Origin: Arion vulgaris
Taxonomy: Eukaryota; Mollusca; Gastropoda; Stylommatophora; Arionidae
NCBI GenBank assembly: GCA_020796225.1
Contig: CM036771.1
Coordinates: forward strand, 24,817,176-24,881,175
Direction of reading: 5' to 3'
DNA: 64,000 nucleotides
Shown one piece after another: positions 42,690 to 53,589 of this stretch. The notes beneath the pieces were generated by a model, which saw nothing but the letters and a program-made list of their open reading frames with translations, searched no databases and was not told where the DNA came from. How positions within the stretch are numbered: the stretch's first letter is position 1; each line of letters starts with the position of its first letter. The position numbers were made by a program, and so were the translations under genes.

Positions 42690-42873
42690 GATCGTTCTAT
42701 GACAAGTTAACCTAGTAAATAAACAGCTGGTTGAAATCAGATGTGCTGGCCTAATCACCATGGGTGCATAGTCGTACAATGTAAAAAGCCGTTCTTGTCA
42801 AACATCAATTATATATCACAAAAAGAATGATAAAATTGGCCGTGAAGAACGAACGAAAGAAGAAGAAGAAGAA
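42690..42873 (+). mobile_element. Hybrid SINE: SINE-C middle joined to SINE-B 3' end
   Basis: The left half, GACAAGTTAACCTAGTAAAT and GAAATCAGATGTGCTGGCC, is SINE-C. The right half, ATATCACAAAAAGAATGAT, AAAATTGGCCGTGAAGAACG and AACGAAAGAAGAAGAAG, is SINE-B (compare 28,825-28,880). The head and TCGTAAG core are absent. Confidence 0.7.
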
Positions 42874-43440
42874 TTAACGACTTAGTCACAGAGGCCCTCG
42901 AAAAAGATCAGATGCTCCGATCTGCTCCTTATCACCCTCATCAGTGTAAAGTGACTGATCATACTATGTCGAATGACATGGGCCAGCTCTGACATCCACC
43001 CTCCTTATGACCAATCAGATATGATACCATGATACAGGTACGATACTTTAAATTGGTCTTTGTCTGTTTACAAAATCTTACAGTCTGTACAAATGTGTGC
43101 CCTATTGTATAATATGCATACACTTTGGGTGAAATTGGAATGTGTCTGTTGTACATGCAGAAAGGTCCTAACGGGGACGTAACGTACTCGCATTCTCAGC
43201 ACAAACCACACAGATCACAAACAATGATTGTTTAACTTCGTTGATAAGAACACACGCAAAAAAACAAAACCCCATCTCGATTAATCAAATGCTTTGTTCT
43301 CTTAACAAACTGTGTTCATGCCAGGTGGCTCCCAGTTCCCACCCATCTACATCACTCGAACCAGACATACAGACTCACATATAAGCTCAAAATCATTTAT
43401 TAAAATATTGAATTCTACGACATGAGTTAATTCTGATTGT
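42874..43440. other. No recognisable gene
   Basis: No domain, element end or tandem repeat identified. Confidence 0.35.
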
Positions 43441-43650
43441 TCATGTTTGTTGGCCTACAACCTGAAAATGGAATTATCAAGAGGAAGGGGCAGCCCAAGA
43501 AAAAGATGAATGATGGAGTTATAGACATCTTAAAACGTCACAATACCACAGCATATCAAGCGACAGAGCGTGTACTGTCCCTGAAAACGATCATTAGTTA
43601 AACCTGCTATTCCTAACTGCAAACAATCAGAGAAGGACAACAGAAAGAAA
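43440..43650 (+). mobile_element. LINE C-terminal fragment (CYQSQTW family)
   Basis: Encodes a ENGIIKRKGQPKKKMMELxTS-like stretch over two frames (43,465-43,530) and ATERVLSLKTIIS, parallel to the minus-strand fragment at 50,800-50,930. Confidence 0.5.
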
Positions 43651-43721
43651 GAGTTGGCCTGCATGCTCTGATATAACTAATAAAAGGTTCGTTCTTAAGT
43701 TGAAACGGGCGTGTCTCGGCT

Positions 43722-43800
43722 TAAAGAGGCTTTAATCCAAGAGGATGTAACTGAAGAGGCTTTAATCCAAGAGACTGTAATCCAAGAGGCGTTAATCCCT
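43722..43800. repeat. Short ~18-bp tandem repeat
   Basis: GAGGCTTTAATCCAAGAG with GACTGTAATCCAAGAG and GATGTAACTGAA variants, about 5 units. Confidence 0.8.
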
Positions 43801-43899
43801 TACATAACAAACAAACATCCAGCTTCATTCAAGTGACATGGTGTCATCACTATCCATTGCTTGTCGTTCCTGACTACAGCTGTATCAGTCCGCTAGCTT

Positions 43900-44107
43900 C
43901 ACACGCGAGGAGCGTTTGACCAAATGGATTAGAGCGCGGCTATCGTGCAGGAAACCCGTGTTCCATCCATGGTAAAACCAACGATTTTTTGTTTGTTTTG
44001 GGTATAACAGAAAAATCCTAACCTGAACAGCTTCGTGGCGACTCCACGAGCCAGGCGGCCATTAAATTCCTCAATCTCTCGTCCCACCTGTTCTAATAAT
44101 AATAATA
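43900..44107 (+). mobile_element. SINE-G candidate, tRNA-like head and (AAT)n tail
   Basis: CAAATGGATTAGAGCGCGGC (A-box-like) and CCCGTGTTCCATCCATGG (B-box-like) at 43,920-43,972. The body contains CTTCGTGGCGACTCCACGAG. The end is TTCTAATAATAATAATAG. No second copy is in this window, so the call rests on the head and tail. Confidence 0.5.
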
Positions 44108-44699
44108 GCCTTCCATAGCAAGTGATGATGACAACAGTCTCAGACGTGTGCTGCTGCACCTCTCTGGTGTGTGAGGAGGTAACTGTAGAGTCTAATCCTA
44201 GAACACAATCCCCTATCACAGGTGGGGAATACATGACCAAGATTAGACATGTGAATATTATGTGTTCTGTCTTTTGGCACAGCTCGTTTTCTCTGTGCTT
44301 CAGCGGCACGACGATTCCCATATGTCCTACACCGCCCTAAATAGCGGTACTCCAGGCAGTAACAACGACCTTCACACTTGCTGGTCTCAGAAAAAAATAC
44401 GAATAAAAACGCACTTGTAGTCGTAAACCAGATGTTATCCAGTTACATGGAACTCGACAAGCAATAAACAGCATGTTAGTGCTACTAAAATAGCACTTAC
44501 TACTTTCTCTAGAATAAATTCACGTACACACTCAAACAATTTAAAGTTATTAAGAGACATGGAAATAGTTAGTTGTGTGGTCGAAAGCTGTATTTGATGT
44601 AGTGACGATGATGTGTAATTTGTTTTTTTCTCTTCCTTTCACTAAACCAGTTTTGTCTCACGCCTTCATGATAAAAAAGATATGTATGTAACATGATTT
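44108..44699. other. No recognisable gene
   Basis: Minus-strand open frame 43,929-44,321 (130 codons) overlaps the SINE-G candidate and shows no family features. Confidence 0.3.
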
Positions 44700-45198
44700 A
44701 GTGTGTGCTTCACCAGTAATGGTTTTCACTGCCTCTGTTATTTCTTAGATCCACCTTTTGCAGGTACGGCCTTTTGCTTTGTATCCATTGTATCGAAGTA
44801 CCATTGCTCTTTGAGCCCCATGTCTGTTGGTAATCTGCTCATACGGTCGAACCATTTAATATGTGGTTTTTTTTATGAAGTTCAGTACTTATGTTGAATC
44901 CACTTTGTTCCTGATGTCTTCTTTTCTAAACCGATGTCTTCTTGATACTTCAAGGATTCTGCGTAGGCACTTCATCTGTGTTAGGACCAGTTTTCTTCTA
45001 TCGTTTAATGACATCGTCCGTGTTTAGCAATGATAGCATAATATTGGGAGAAAGATTGTGTTGTGCAATGATCTTTTAGTGTTCATGTTGGAAGATTTAT
45101 TCTTCCATTGTTGAACAAAATCTCTCTAGGTAGAACAAGTCTTTGACTTGATTTAATGGATGTTTGTTAATGGAAATATTGATAGTGTTTTCCTCTCT

Positions 45199-45966
45199 CA
45201 TCATCATCATCAAGGTGCGTATCCTTTATAGGACGTTGCTCTCTTTGCAGCCCATTTGAAATTCACTCTGTCTCTAGCCCACTTCGTCGATTGTCAAATT
45301 CATGGTTTCTTTAAAATTTTGTAGCCATCTTGGTCTGCCTCTGCGTCCTGGGACCCTGTCCTCTAGTATTATTCTTTCCAGGCCATCGTGACGCTTAATG
45401 TGACCAAAGTATGTAATTTTTCTGTATAGTATGTTGTTTATCAGCCAATTCTCTGTAACGTTTAGTTCTTTCCGGACATCAGTGTTCTTTCTTTTTCTGT
45501 CCATGGTATTCGTAGGATCTTTCTGTTGCATTTAGTTTCGAAGGATTGGATTTAGTTAATTTCATGTTCTGCATCAAGTTCTTGGCAACATACAATCAGT
45601 AGTTTGCCATTTCTTTCTGATTGGTTCTGGCTACTTAACCATGATGATCTCTGGTGTGCCCTGAGCCCGATACCAGGCTGTTCCAGCTCCCGCCTTCGAA
45701 GTCGTTGTTGACATTGTCAATCTTCCGTCTTTTCTGCCTTGTGTACTGTAGAATGGAGACTTCCTTCGAGTTTTGCTCTACGTAGTTTCGCCGGTTAGTC
45801 GAAGCCGTTGCCCGGGGGTGGCGCTGCTGTACACAAGCATACTCGAGGAGCCATACACAAGCTGGGCAGGAGTGGGGAACCAAATAGGCTCAGGCTGCCC
45901 TAAAAGGACGCGACTGCCTCTCACCGTGAGGTACTATCCCTACCATCTCCTGCCTACCCTCCCTCC
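45199..45966 (-). mobile_element. 768-bp retroposon inserted in the RTE-like LINE, 12-bp target duplication
   Basis: GTTTTCCTCTCT flanks it exactly at 45,187-45,198 and 45,967-45,978. The related LINE at 55,840-55,860 has this sequence once. On the minus strand the insert begins GGAGGGAGGGTAGGCAGGAG, carries AGGGCACACCAGAGATCATC, then a short LINE C-terminal coding piece, and ends in GGATACGCACCTTGATGATG with (GAT)n. The structure, a unique 5' part plus a LINE 3' end, suits a SINE-like passenger or a 5'-rearranged LINE. Confidence 0.93.
45274..45531 (-). pseudogene. LINE C-terminal piece inside the 768-bp insertion
   Basis: An 85-codon frame: TDVRKELNVTENWLINNILY, KITYFGHIKRHDGLERIILE, GRRGRPRWLQNF and MNLTIDEVG. 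It belongs with the GMEKTIIEG family (compare 14,000-14,100 and 50,500-50,640). Confidence 0.75.
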
Positions 45967-46435
45967 GTTTTCCTCTCTAGCGAATTTAATTACTTCGGTT
46001 TTGTCAATGTTTATTCTCATATTATATTCGTTGCATATTAACTAACAGCTGTTAATTAACGTATTGCTTTAGCTGTTTCTCTGTTGTTTTGACACGATTG
46101 CCGGATCGTCGGTATGAAGAAATTTATTACCCTAGTTACCCAATGCTGTTTCATTCACTGGTGTTAGCTTTTCTTTTACAGATTTGATCGATATATGTGA
46201 TGAAAAACAGCGTTGATAGTACACATCCTTGTCTTACTTCTGAGTCAAAGTGTAACTTTTATGATATATCTATGTTTGTTCTAACTGTTCTCTGCTGTTT
46301 ATATAGAGGATCTTGCATAGATTAATTAATTGGTCATTATCTCTATAGATTGACAGTACTTCCCACAACTTGTTTATAATCTGTAATACGGTAATAAAAA
46401 ATGTTGTTGATTAACAAAGCATCAAAAGTTAATTT

Positions 46436-46600
46436 TTGTAATCATCTAATGCTGAAGGATTGACTTCATTGCAACCAGTTTGACCCCATATAGTTTGGTC
46501 TCTCTCAGAAGAAATGGCAGGCCTCCTGTCGAGAGTATTGCAGAAAACACGAACTCCGTAGCTCTGGCAACAATCTAGAGAATTATGGGGGTGTGGGGTG
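46436..46600 (-). mobile_element. SINE-A copy, antisense
   Basis: TTGACTTCATTGCAACCAG, CTCTCAGAAGAAATGGCAGG, TCGAGAGTATTGCAGAAAA and GAACTCCGTAGCTCTGGC reverse the SINE-A body. Confidence 0.75.
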
Positions 46601-46769
46601 GGAGGGGATGAATGCAATCGCAAACAGAACGGGGCTGTTCGGGTTCGAATCTATGCCTTTCTGAACGCAAATAAATACTGATAAAAAAAACTGATAAATA
46701 AATAGATACATAGATAAATATTTGTACTTTATATAGTTTAAAACAAAAAGTAATAAATAGTTCCAATAA

Positions 46770-47055
46770 ATAGGCAGCTTTATGGAACAAAAGGAGACGC
46801 TGGCGATGGATATGACATATATTGAGAAGACCGACCGGAAACATGGCAAAACAAGGAATGTTTTGGAACCCGCAGGGAAAGAGGAGTAGGGGAAGGCCTA
46901 GACAGACCTGGAGAAGGAACTGGAGGCTGATATTAAAAGGATAGGTAAAACATGGAAAGAATTGGAAGGGATGGTAAGAGAGAGGAAGAGCTGGAAGAAG
47001 TTTGTTAAAGACCTGTGCTCCGTTGGGAGTTGAAAGGGGAAGAGAGGGATTATGG
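46770..47055 (+). mobile_element. LINE 3' end, RRWRW / WNPQG family
   Basis: Encodes RRRWRW, HILRRPTGNMAKQGMFWNPQ, GKRSRGRPRQTWRRN and, after a shift, MARERKSWRSFVKDLCSVG-like sequence ending near 47,035. Same family as the minus-strand copy at 14,330. C-terminal region only. Confidence 0.8.
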
Positions 47056-48080
47056 AACAAAGATTATAACGGAAGACAATTGACATAGACATATACGAGA
47101 TTAATAGTAAAAACTGAATACAACATATGGACATATATATATTTACATTTATTTATTTATCTAAGCGAGACATATGTGCGGATAGAGAAATAAATCATAT
47201 TAGGTTAAATATAAATTAATGATATATATACAGTCTATAGAAACATAAACGAGTAGTTTCAATATACTTTATATAGCGAAACAGGTAAAAACAAAGTACT
47301 TTCTATTTCCAAAATTAAAAAAATAATAACAATACCCAGCAATATTTCAAAACAAAATGTGTATATAATACTCGTAAAATACTTTCTATACATAAAAATT
47401 TAGATAGACACGGTGCAATAAATATTTACAAATATATAAATAAATAGGTAGAATTATATAACCATTATACAGAAAAACGATGTCATCTAAATGTAAAAGT
47501 ACTAAGACACAGGAAGGACTTACTTGATATCAATTTAGAAAACAGAAAACTTTTGACTTTCTGGATGAGTACCTGAAAATGATGAAAGCTAAAGTTCAGT
47601 CCGCTTGAAACTAAACTGGCTTTGGCTGTTCTTTCACTAAATATTCGACCGTAGCCTTGTCTATATGGAAGAAAACACGCCAGAAGGAATCTTACAGTTC
47701 GACTTGGAGAGAAAAGTGTCGAATTTCCACGTTCACGCTGCTTCTAAGTCTCGCAAATGCAAGCAGTAGGAAGTTAAAGAGTTGCTATAACAGAGAGAGA
47801 GAGAGAGAGATGTGTGGGGAGTGGTGAAGGTATTAACTAGCACGCGCTGGTTAAAAAGTAAGTTTCAGAAGATATAATTTTAACTTCTGCTACAGCAAGA
47901 CTATTCTTCTCTAATCGCTGTGTAGCGTGGAGAGCATGTTAGTAACACCTAAACAAGGAGGTCTCGTTGTTACCAGAGTCCCAAAATATACCCCACAATC
48001 AGATGGTGCCCAGAATGATGGCTCTTATCTATATCAAATCTGACATGCACATAACCTTTGTTTATTGTCAAACTATGTAA
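47056..48080. other. No recognisable gene
   Basis: AT-rich. A short (GA)n tract at 47,792-47,811. No domains or element ends seen. Confidence 0.4.
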
Positions 48081-48084
48081 CTAA

Positions 48085-49870
48085 TAAAATTCATGTTTAA
48101 CCTTGCCATGGACTGGTTGACGAGAGAAACCATAAAGGATAACAACAGAGGCATTCAATGGACACTCACATCAGTTGTGGAAGATTTGAATTATGCTGAT
48201 GATATTGATCTTTTGGCCAGCAGATACTCCTCTCTCTCTCTGTCGTTCATTCTTCACGGCCAATTTTATCATTCTACTTGTGATATATAATTTATCCTTT
48301 GACAAGAACGCTTGATCTACGTTGACGATTATGCGCTCATGGTGACTAGACCCGTCTACCCGACTTCAGCCAGCTGTTGATTTACTTGGATAGCTTGCCC
48401 TAGGTACGATCCATTCTACCGAATATTTCGGCCCGGATCTACCCCTTTTCGATCAGCTTTTGCATTGTATTTGGGCTTTCTGATCTACGCCAAACAGTGA
48501 GTTACTACTTTTATGCCCTTTCTGACTGTGAGGTCGTTCTGTATCAGGATCATTTCACGGGGCACATAACCTTGTCCTGGGACGGCGTAATACACGTATA
48601 ACACCGTGTAAAGTGTCGGCCTTCGCCAAAGTTCGGATCCCGACAGCCGGTCAGATCTTTGCATTGTCGGCTTTACTTTACTGACCACTTTGAGTTTATT
48701 CCGGAGTAGGATCATTCTCAGCCTTTTCGAGGCGCGTGTCGGCACGTGGCAATTTGCAGTTTCTACCCTGCATTTTCCCTGGTCCCGGGAAACACAGGAC
48801 TGGGGCTAAGCACAAATAATATAGAGGGTCGTTTCAATCCGCTCTAGCAACGCAACTGAGATTTTGCGCTCGTCAAATATCACCCGCTCCATTTCTTCCA
48901 TGTGATGTTAGTTGCAAATGCAAACAGCACCTTGCCCGGTTGTCCCAAGGACGGTAGTCTCGTTAGGCATTACCCGCCTCAGTGCTTCCGGGGATGTTAG
49001 TTGTTACTTCAACAGTACCTTGCACGGTTGTCCCAGGGTGGACAGTTTCGTTAGGCACTAAAACGCAACTTTAGAATTTGCGCTCAGCCAACCTTACCGC
49101 CAGCATATACGAGGCGCGGATGCTCAAACAAATTAGATATACTTTCTAGAACAACTCAAACAATAGGACTTAAAATAAATATAGCAAAAACGAAGGTAAT
49201 GAGAAATAATTATAAATTTGAGAACCCAACTGTATTACAAAATGAAGTCATAGAGAAAGTCCAGGATTTTGTATACCTGGGAAGTACAGTATCGCAAGAT
49301 GGGGATTCAGAAAAGGATATCATCGAAAAATCAAGAAGGCAAGACAAACTTTTGCGATGCTCAACAAAATCTGGAAAACAAAAGGACTAAATCTTAGGAT
49401 AAAACTTTAAATATATAGAAGTAATGTACTGGGAGTACTATTATACAGCACTGAATGCTGGAAAATGACCCAACACATAATACACAAGTTGGAGACATTT
49501 CAGAATAAATGTTTAAGAAGAATCCTGCAAATTTTCTGACCAAATACTATAACAACTGAGGAGCTTTTGAAACGAACAGACTGTGCATTCTTGGAGACTA
49601 TCATTAAGAGACAAAGATGGAGGTGGTTTGGACATGTATGTCGTATACCAGTGTGGGGGGATTGGCTAGGACAGCTCTCAGATGGACAGCGGATGGGAAG
49701 AGAAGGCCTGAACGTCTAAAGAAAACATGGAGAAGAACGGTGGAGAGAGAGTTGAAGGAGTGTGGCCTGAAGTGGGAGACAGTTGTTAGAAAGGCAGCAG
49801 AACGGCAACAGTGGAAGTCTCTTGTGGAAGTCATATGTGTCAATCGGGACATGAAGAGAATATAGATAGT
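48085..49870 (+). mobile_element. LINE RT-to-C-terminus remnant interrupted by about 880 bp
   Basis: 48,093-48,230 encodes FNLAMDWLTRETIKDNNRGI, QWTLTSVVEDLNYADDIDLL and ASRY, with motif C (YADD) intact. The expected continuation (LDILSRTTQTIGLKINIAKT-like, then QDFVYLGSTVSQDGDSEKDI) starts only at about 49,120. Later LETFQNKCLRRIL and GHVCR appear, then in another frame TALRWTADGKRRPERLKKTW and AAERQQWKSLVEVIC to 49,865. This is a Jockey/CR1-like gene order without RNase H. The intervening segment is foreign. Confidence 0.85.
48231..49115 (-). mobile_element. Insertion in the LINE RT; SINE-B-related sequence and duplications
   Basis: Begins with (CT)n then CGTTCATTCTTCACGGCC and CTTGTGATATATAATTTATC, like the antisense SINE-B-related element at 26,270. 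It holds two related blocks: GCAACTGAGATTTTGCGCTC near 48,852 versus GCAACTTTAGAATTTGCGCTC near 49,065, and TTGCCCGGTTGTCCCA near 48,932 versus TTGCACGGTTGTCCCA near 49,031. No clear target duplication was found. Confidence 0.6.
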
Positions 49871-49875
49871 AACTA

Positions 49876-49925
49876 ATGAGAGTCGCAGTAGCCTAGTTGT
49901 TAGTGAACTCACGTCTTACGGCTAG
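49876..49925 (+). mobile_element. SINE-F head fragment
   Basis: GAGTCGCAGTAGCCTAGTTG then TTAGTGAACTCACGTCTTAC matches the SINE-F A-box end. The B-box and body are absent. Confidence 0.6.
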
Positions 49926-50429
49926 TAATTAAAGTAAAATGTATATAATATGTCATCACAGACCACACTTTTACTGCCTGTTAAATAGTATCTCATTTGA
50001 CTGAGAAAGTAGAAAGTTGGTATCCGTTTGTCCCAAGTCTCCAATTAACTATCAATTAACCCGTGTAAACAATTAACTGTTTATCAGAAATTAAAAAAAT
50101 TTCAGTGTAAGATATTGGCGTCGATATTTCTAAAAGATTAGTAGCAAGTCAAAGCTACGATTAGGCACTTTGTCTGACCTAAGAAGTGATATCGAACATT
50201 CGTGCACATGAAGTGTGATCCGGTTAAAAAAGAATGATCATAGTCAGTGAGCTACCAGAGTACAATTCTAGTTGAAATTCAGGATTTATAGACACAATGA
50301 TGACAACTGATAAATAACATTTGTGTACACTTTCAGACATTTCAACGTAATTGAAACAGTGAGAAAATAATCTAAGTGAAGGAAATACTTATTTCTTTTA
50401 AGAACTTGTAGATCAGAAAACATCTCGTG
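49926..50429. other. No recognisable gene
   Basis: AT-rich. No element ends defined. Confidence 0.35.
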
Positions 50430-50735
50430 TAACAGTAATGTCAACGCTTCTGATACCACGGCTTGATATTAAAGAGAGTTGGTATAGCATCAAGGAAAAT
50501 TAAATATTTTCGATACATCAAACGACATGAGTGACTAGAGAAGATTATTTTGGAGGGAATGCGGCCTGGAAGAAGAATGAGAGAAAGATCTAGAAGACGA
50601 TGGGTGCAAGATGTCACTGACGATCTGATAATGACTGCTGCTGAAAATGCCTGTCAACTTGCACAGAACAGAGAGTTTTTCAGGACTGTTGTCATGGGAG
50701 CCAAGTTTTGGAAGGGACAAGCTACTTGATTTCTT
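50430..50735 (+). mobile_element. LINE 3' end, GMEKTIIEG family
   Basis: Encodes RKIKYFRYIKRHE, stop, LEKIILEGMRPGRRMRER, RRRWVQDVTDDLIMTAAENA and CQLAQNREFFRTVVMGAKFW, ending GGACAAGCTACTTGATTTC. It is a better-preserved version of the tail at 13,990-14,200. Confidence 0.8.
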
Positions 50736-50739
50736 TCTT

Positions 50740-51265
50740 CTTTCTTTTGTCCTTCTCTGCTTTTTGCCGCTAGGCGTAGCAGGTTTAATTGATGATCGGT
50801 TTCTGAGATAATGCACGCTCGGTCGCTTGATATGGTGTGGTATTGTGGAGTTTTAAGATGTCTGTAACTCCATCAACCATCTTTTCTTGGTCTGCCCTTT
50901 TCCCTCTTGATGATTCCATTTTCAGGTTGTACGCTCTTGCAACTGGTGGTTCATTCTGACCAAGTGGTCAAACCATTTGAGTCTCTGTTTTCAATAAATC
51001 TAATAGCAGGTGTTGTTCCGACTGTTCTTCTAATTTCCTTAATTCTTATATGGTCTCTTCTTGTTTTATTTACTGCTTTCCTCAGGCATCTCATTTCGCA
51101 TGTGGTAATTTTCCTTTCTTGTTCTTTTGTCAGTGCCAATGTTTGGCTCTGGTAGCACAGTGTTGGTATAAAGATTGAATTTATAATCTGTCTTTTAGTC
51201 ACTACTGGAATAACTGGGTGTTTCAAAATTGGGTAAGCTGGTATGTAATGTTGTTGGCTTGCTGG
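50740..51265 (-). mobile_element. LINE 3' end, CYQSQTW family
   Basis: A minus-strand frame of 91 codons, 51,226-50,951: KRQIINSIFIPTLCYQSQTL, KEQERKITTCEMRCLRKAVN and GTTPAIRFIE, then after a shift a RMNHQL-type and KGRPRKDG-type region to about 50,880. Homologous to plus-strand 60,460-60,680. Confidence 0.82.
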
Positions 51266-51499
51266 ATTCTTGATGATGATGATAAATATCCAAGCCGTAT
51301 TTGATACTCACAGGCAGTTGGTATAATATTTGAAATGTTTTATCTAATAAAGTTAAATAATTTCTCAACAACTTTTCATATCGATCTCAAAACTAGTTCA
51401 GCTTACATGCATCTTCAAACAATCGATACCCAGAAGAAATATTTTCTGAAATCGATATGAAGGAGATAGAGTCACTTAGATTTATATCAAATATGTGCG

Positions 51500-51570
51500 C
51501 TTCTGTTGTTTAACGGTAGTGAGGTCGATCATAATCCAAGAATACATGGTTCAAACTTCGCGGAGGGAAA
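51500..51570 (+). mobile_element. SINE-D head fragment
   Basis: TTGTTTAACGGTAGTGAGGT (A-box), CGATCATAATCCAAG and ATGGTTCAAACTTCG (B-box) match the head of SINE-D at 58,945-58,865. No body was found. Confidence 0.6.
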
Positions 51571-52249
51571 TTTGGAAGCAAATTTGTTCAATTTGGATAA
51601 TTACGAACGATAACAATATATCTCACTGTTCAGAAAGTAAGGGAAAATACTGAACGTTTATGTGGTTCCTAGAAAATTAACAGCTCGTTTGCTGTGGTTG
51701 ATGCCGACATCCTGTCAAGGAAAGGCTGATTTAATTTATTCATTCGTATGTTCTTAAATATTTAATATTTGCATTAAACGTATGTTCCCATTAAGAATAT
51801 TTAATATTTGCATTAAATTTGTCCCTTAAGAATATTTAATATTGCATTATTAAAAACCAAAAAACCCACAAAACTGACATCACTGATTGACAGTACGTAT
51901 GTCTCTTAGCAATTCATAAACTAAAAATAAAGTCGTTTAAATTCAAAATCAAACATGTATTAATTGGTGAACACCTGCAAAATACATCGCTGTTAACCAA
52001 TCAAGTCTGGTTCTTGACATAGTTGTTTATAAATTCAGCACCGTCTTCTCATTAAATTTTAAACCTTACATTTTGTAATATGATCAATAAATAAACAATG
52101 TACAAGTATTAAGAGCTTCTGAAACAAAACAAATAGACTTGTACTCTGTTTATTTCTAGATCATATTCTTTGCTTCCGTTGCTTCCTCTTGGGTTCTTGC
52201 AAAAAAACTCCTTGTTCTCATATTGTAATACTGGCAACTGGTAATTTAT
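51571..52249. other. No gene; triplicated 45-bp segment
   Basis: TAAATATTTAATATTTGCAT with TTAAGAATATTTAATATTTG occurs three times at about 51,753-51,846. The rest is unassigned AT-rich sequence. Confidence 0.45.
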
Positions 52250-52385
52250 CTCTCTCTGTCTCTCTCTCTCTCTCTCTCTCCTCTCTTCTCTCTCTCCCCT
52301 CTCTCCTCTCTCCCTCTCTCTCTTCCCTCCTCTCCCTCTCTCCCTCTCTCTCTCCTCTCTCTCTCTCTCCTCTTCTTCTCCCAAC
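52250..52385. repeat. (CT)n microsatellite
   Basis: About 135 bp of CTCTCT with CCCT and TTCC interruptions. Confidence 0.97.
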
Positions 52386-52439
52386 ATATCTATGATTCTA
52401 ATTCCATACCCACATCGTCCTTCAGTTTCATTTTATTCT

Positions 52440-52740
52440 ATATATGATGAAATCCCGGTTAATGGATACACCTTAAAGATATGCTATGATTTTCATATGA
52501 TGAATATTTGAACACCTTTAAGAAATGCTAATTTCAAAAATACTTTAATGATGAGAATATACTTATATTATACCAAATCGCCCTTCAGTTTCCATTTTTC
52601 TATATGATGAAATACTGTGGTTAATGGATACGCCCTTTAAAGAATATGCTAGATTTTCATGATGATATGTTAATGATACGCCTTTAAAGAAATGATAATT
52701 TCAGATGATTTCAATGATGAGAATATGTGTTAATTTTATC
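52440..52740. repeat. Diverged tandem duplication, unit about 170 bp
   Basis: TATATGATGAAATCCCGG, TTAATGGATACACC and TATGCTATGATTTTCAT (52,440-52,500) recur as TATATGATGAAATACTGTGG, TTAATGGATACGCC and TATGCTAGATTTTCATG (52,603-52,665). Confidence 0.7.
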
Positions 52741-52834
52741 TCGCTGTTAGTTTATATAGTTTAAGATTATGTCCACATCTGATATAAACCAATAGGCATA
52801 TGCGTAACGAGGCATTGAAGTGGGACGATACGGG

Positions 52835-53165
52835 TTACTGAAAGAGAGGAGACAATAGGGAAACCCTGAAATGAACTTTACTGAGAGAGACCAAAAATGT
52901 CGCCCTCAATTCCATGGAAGAGTTTGACTGAGTTGCCCAGGACAGAGCGGTATGGAGAAATTCACTGGTGGCTCGTGATCGTATTTGTTGGTGGGGCCAG
53001 ATACAAATTTTCGGAAAATCATGGCTTTGGGTTAGGTTATATTTTAATTTATTAAATAATAAATACACGTTACATATTATTCTTGGTAGGGCTCTGCCCC
53101 TCTAGCCCTTAATGACGAGCTGCCACTGGAGAAATTATTTGCAGGCCCTAGGAAAGGTATAAATG
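52835..53165 (+). mobile_element. LINE C-terminal fragment interrupted by a hAT MITE
   Basis: Upstream, AACCCTGAAATGAACTTTAC and CCCTCAATTCCATGGAAGAG resemble 60,255-60,320. GTTGCCCAGGACAGAGCGG (AQDRAVWR coding) leads to GAGAAATT, where the MITE sits. ATTTGCAGGCCCTAGG continues the coding frame (NYLQALG). Confidence 0.65.
52963..53128 (+). mobile_element. hAT-type MITE, copy 2 (166 bp), exact 8-bp target duplication
   Basis: GAGAAATT flanks it at 52,955-52,962 and 53,129-53,136. Starts CACTGGTGGCTCGTGATC, ends TAATGACGAGCTGCCACTG. Interior TTTGTTGGTGGGGCCAGA and AAATAATAAATACACGTTAC match copy 1. Confidence 0.93.
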
Positions 53166-53311
53166 TACCAGAGGAATACTTATTTCTATATTAGGGTAAT
53201 GGTCCAGGATAGGCAACTGTTGATTTTGATAATATTTACTTGGTTATCTACCTTCAATTCTTATTTTAAGTGAAAATTGGCATGTGAAACTGGTTGTTTT
53301 TAAATTATTGT

Positions 53312-53570
53312 ATGCGCCCATGTGGTGCCATGGCCCGCAAAGGAAGCAAATAATAGTATCACTGCTACCTACAAGGAATGTCGTAAGAATCAACTGATGT
53401 AGAACCTAAGAAAGTTAACCTAGTAAATAAAAAGTATCGCAGAAATTGAATGGGCTGGTCTAATCGTAGGGGCAAAACTGCCACAACGTACAATTGCTCT
53501 TATACTCGATCACATACACCTCACACAAAGTGGTTAACACGTGGTTGATATGGGGCGTTCGAAGAAGAAC
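53312..53570 (+). mobile_element. SINE-C copy with target duplication
   Basis: AATTATTGT occurs at 53,303-53,311 and 53,571-53,579. Head GCGCCCATGTGGTGCCATGG, AGCAAATAATAGTATCACTG, core GGAATGTCGTAAGAATCAAC, GAATGGGCTGGTCTAATCG, and tail GAAGAAGAAC. Confidence 0.88.
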
Positions 53571-53589
53571 AATTATTGTGCATTTAGTA

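Larger units (their letters stand above)
44700..46410 (-). mobile_element. RTE-like LINE, RT to C-terminus, split by a later insertion
   Basis: Co-linear with the minus-strand LINE at 55,310-56,240: GTACGGCCTTTTGCTTTGTA, TGCGTAGGCACTTCATCTGT, ACTTCGGTTTTGTCAATGTT, TTGTCTTACTTCTGA and CTTCCCACAACTTG all have counterparts there. It covers the region from after RT motif A to the C-terminus. The YADD-equivalent region lies near 46,090-46,130 but is degraded. Multiple stops. Confidence 0.85.

Noticed and set aside
43929..44321. 130-codon minus-strand gene
   Set aside because: It overlaps the SINE-G candidate including its tRNA-like head and shows no domain.
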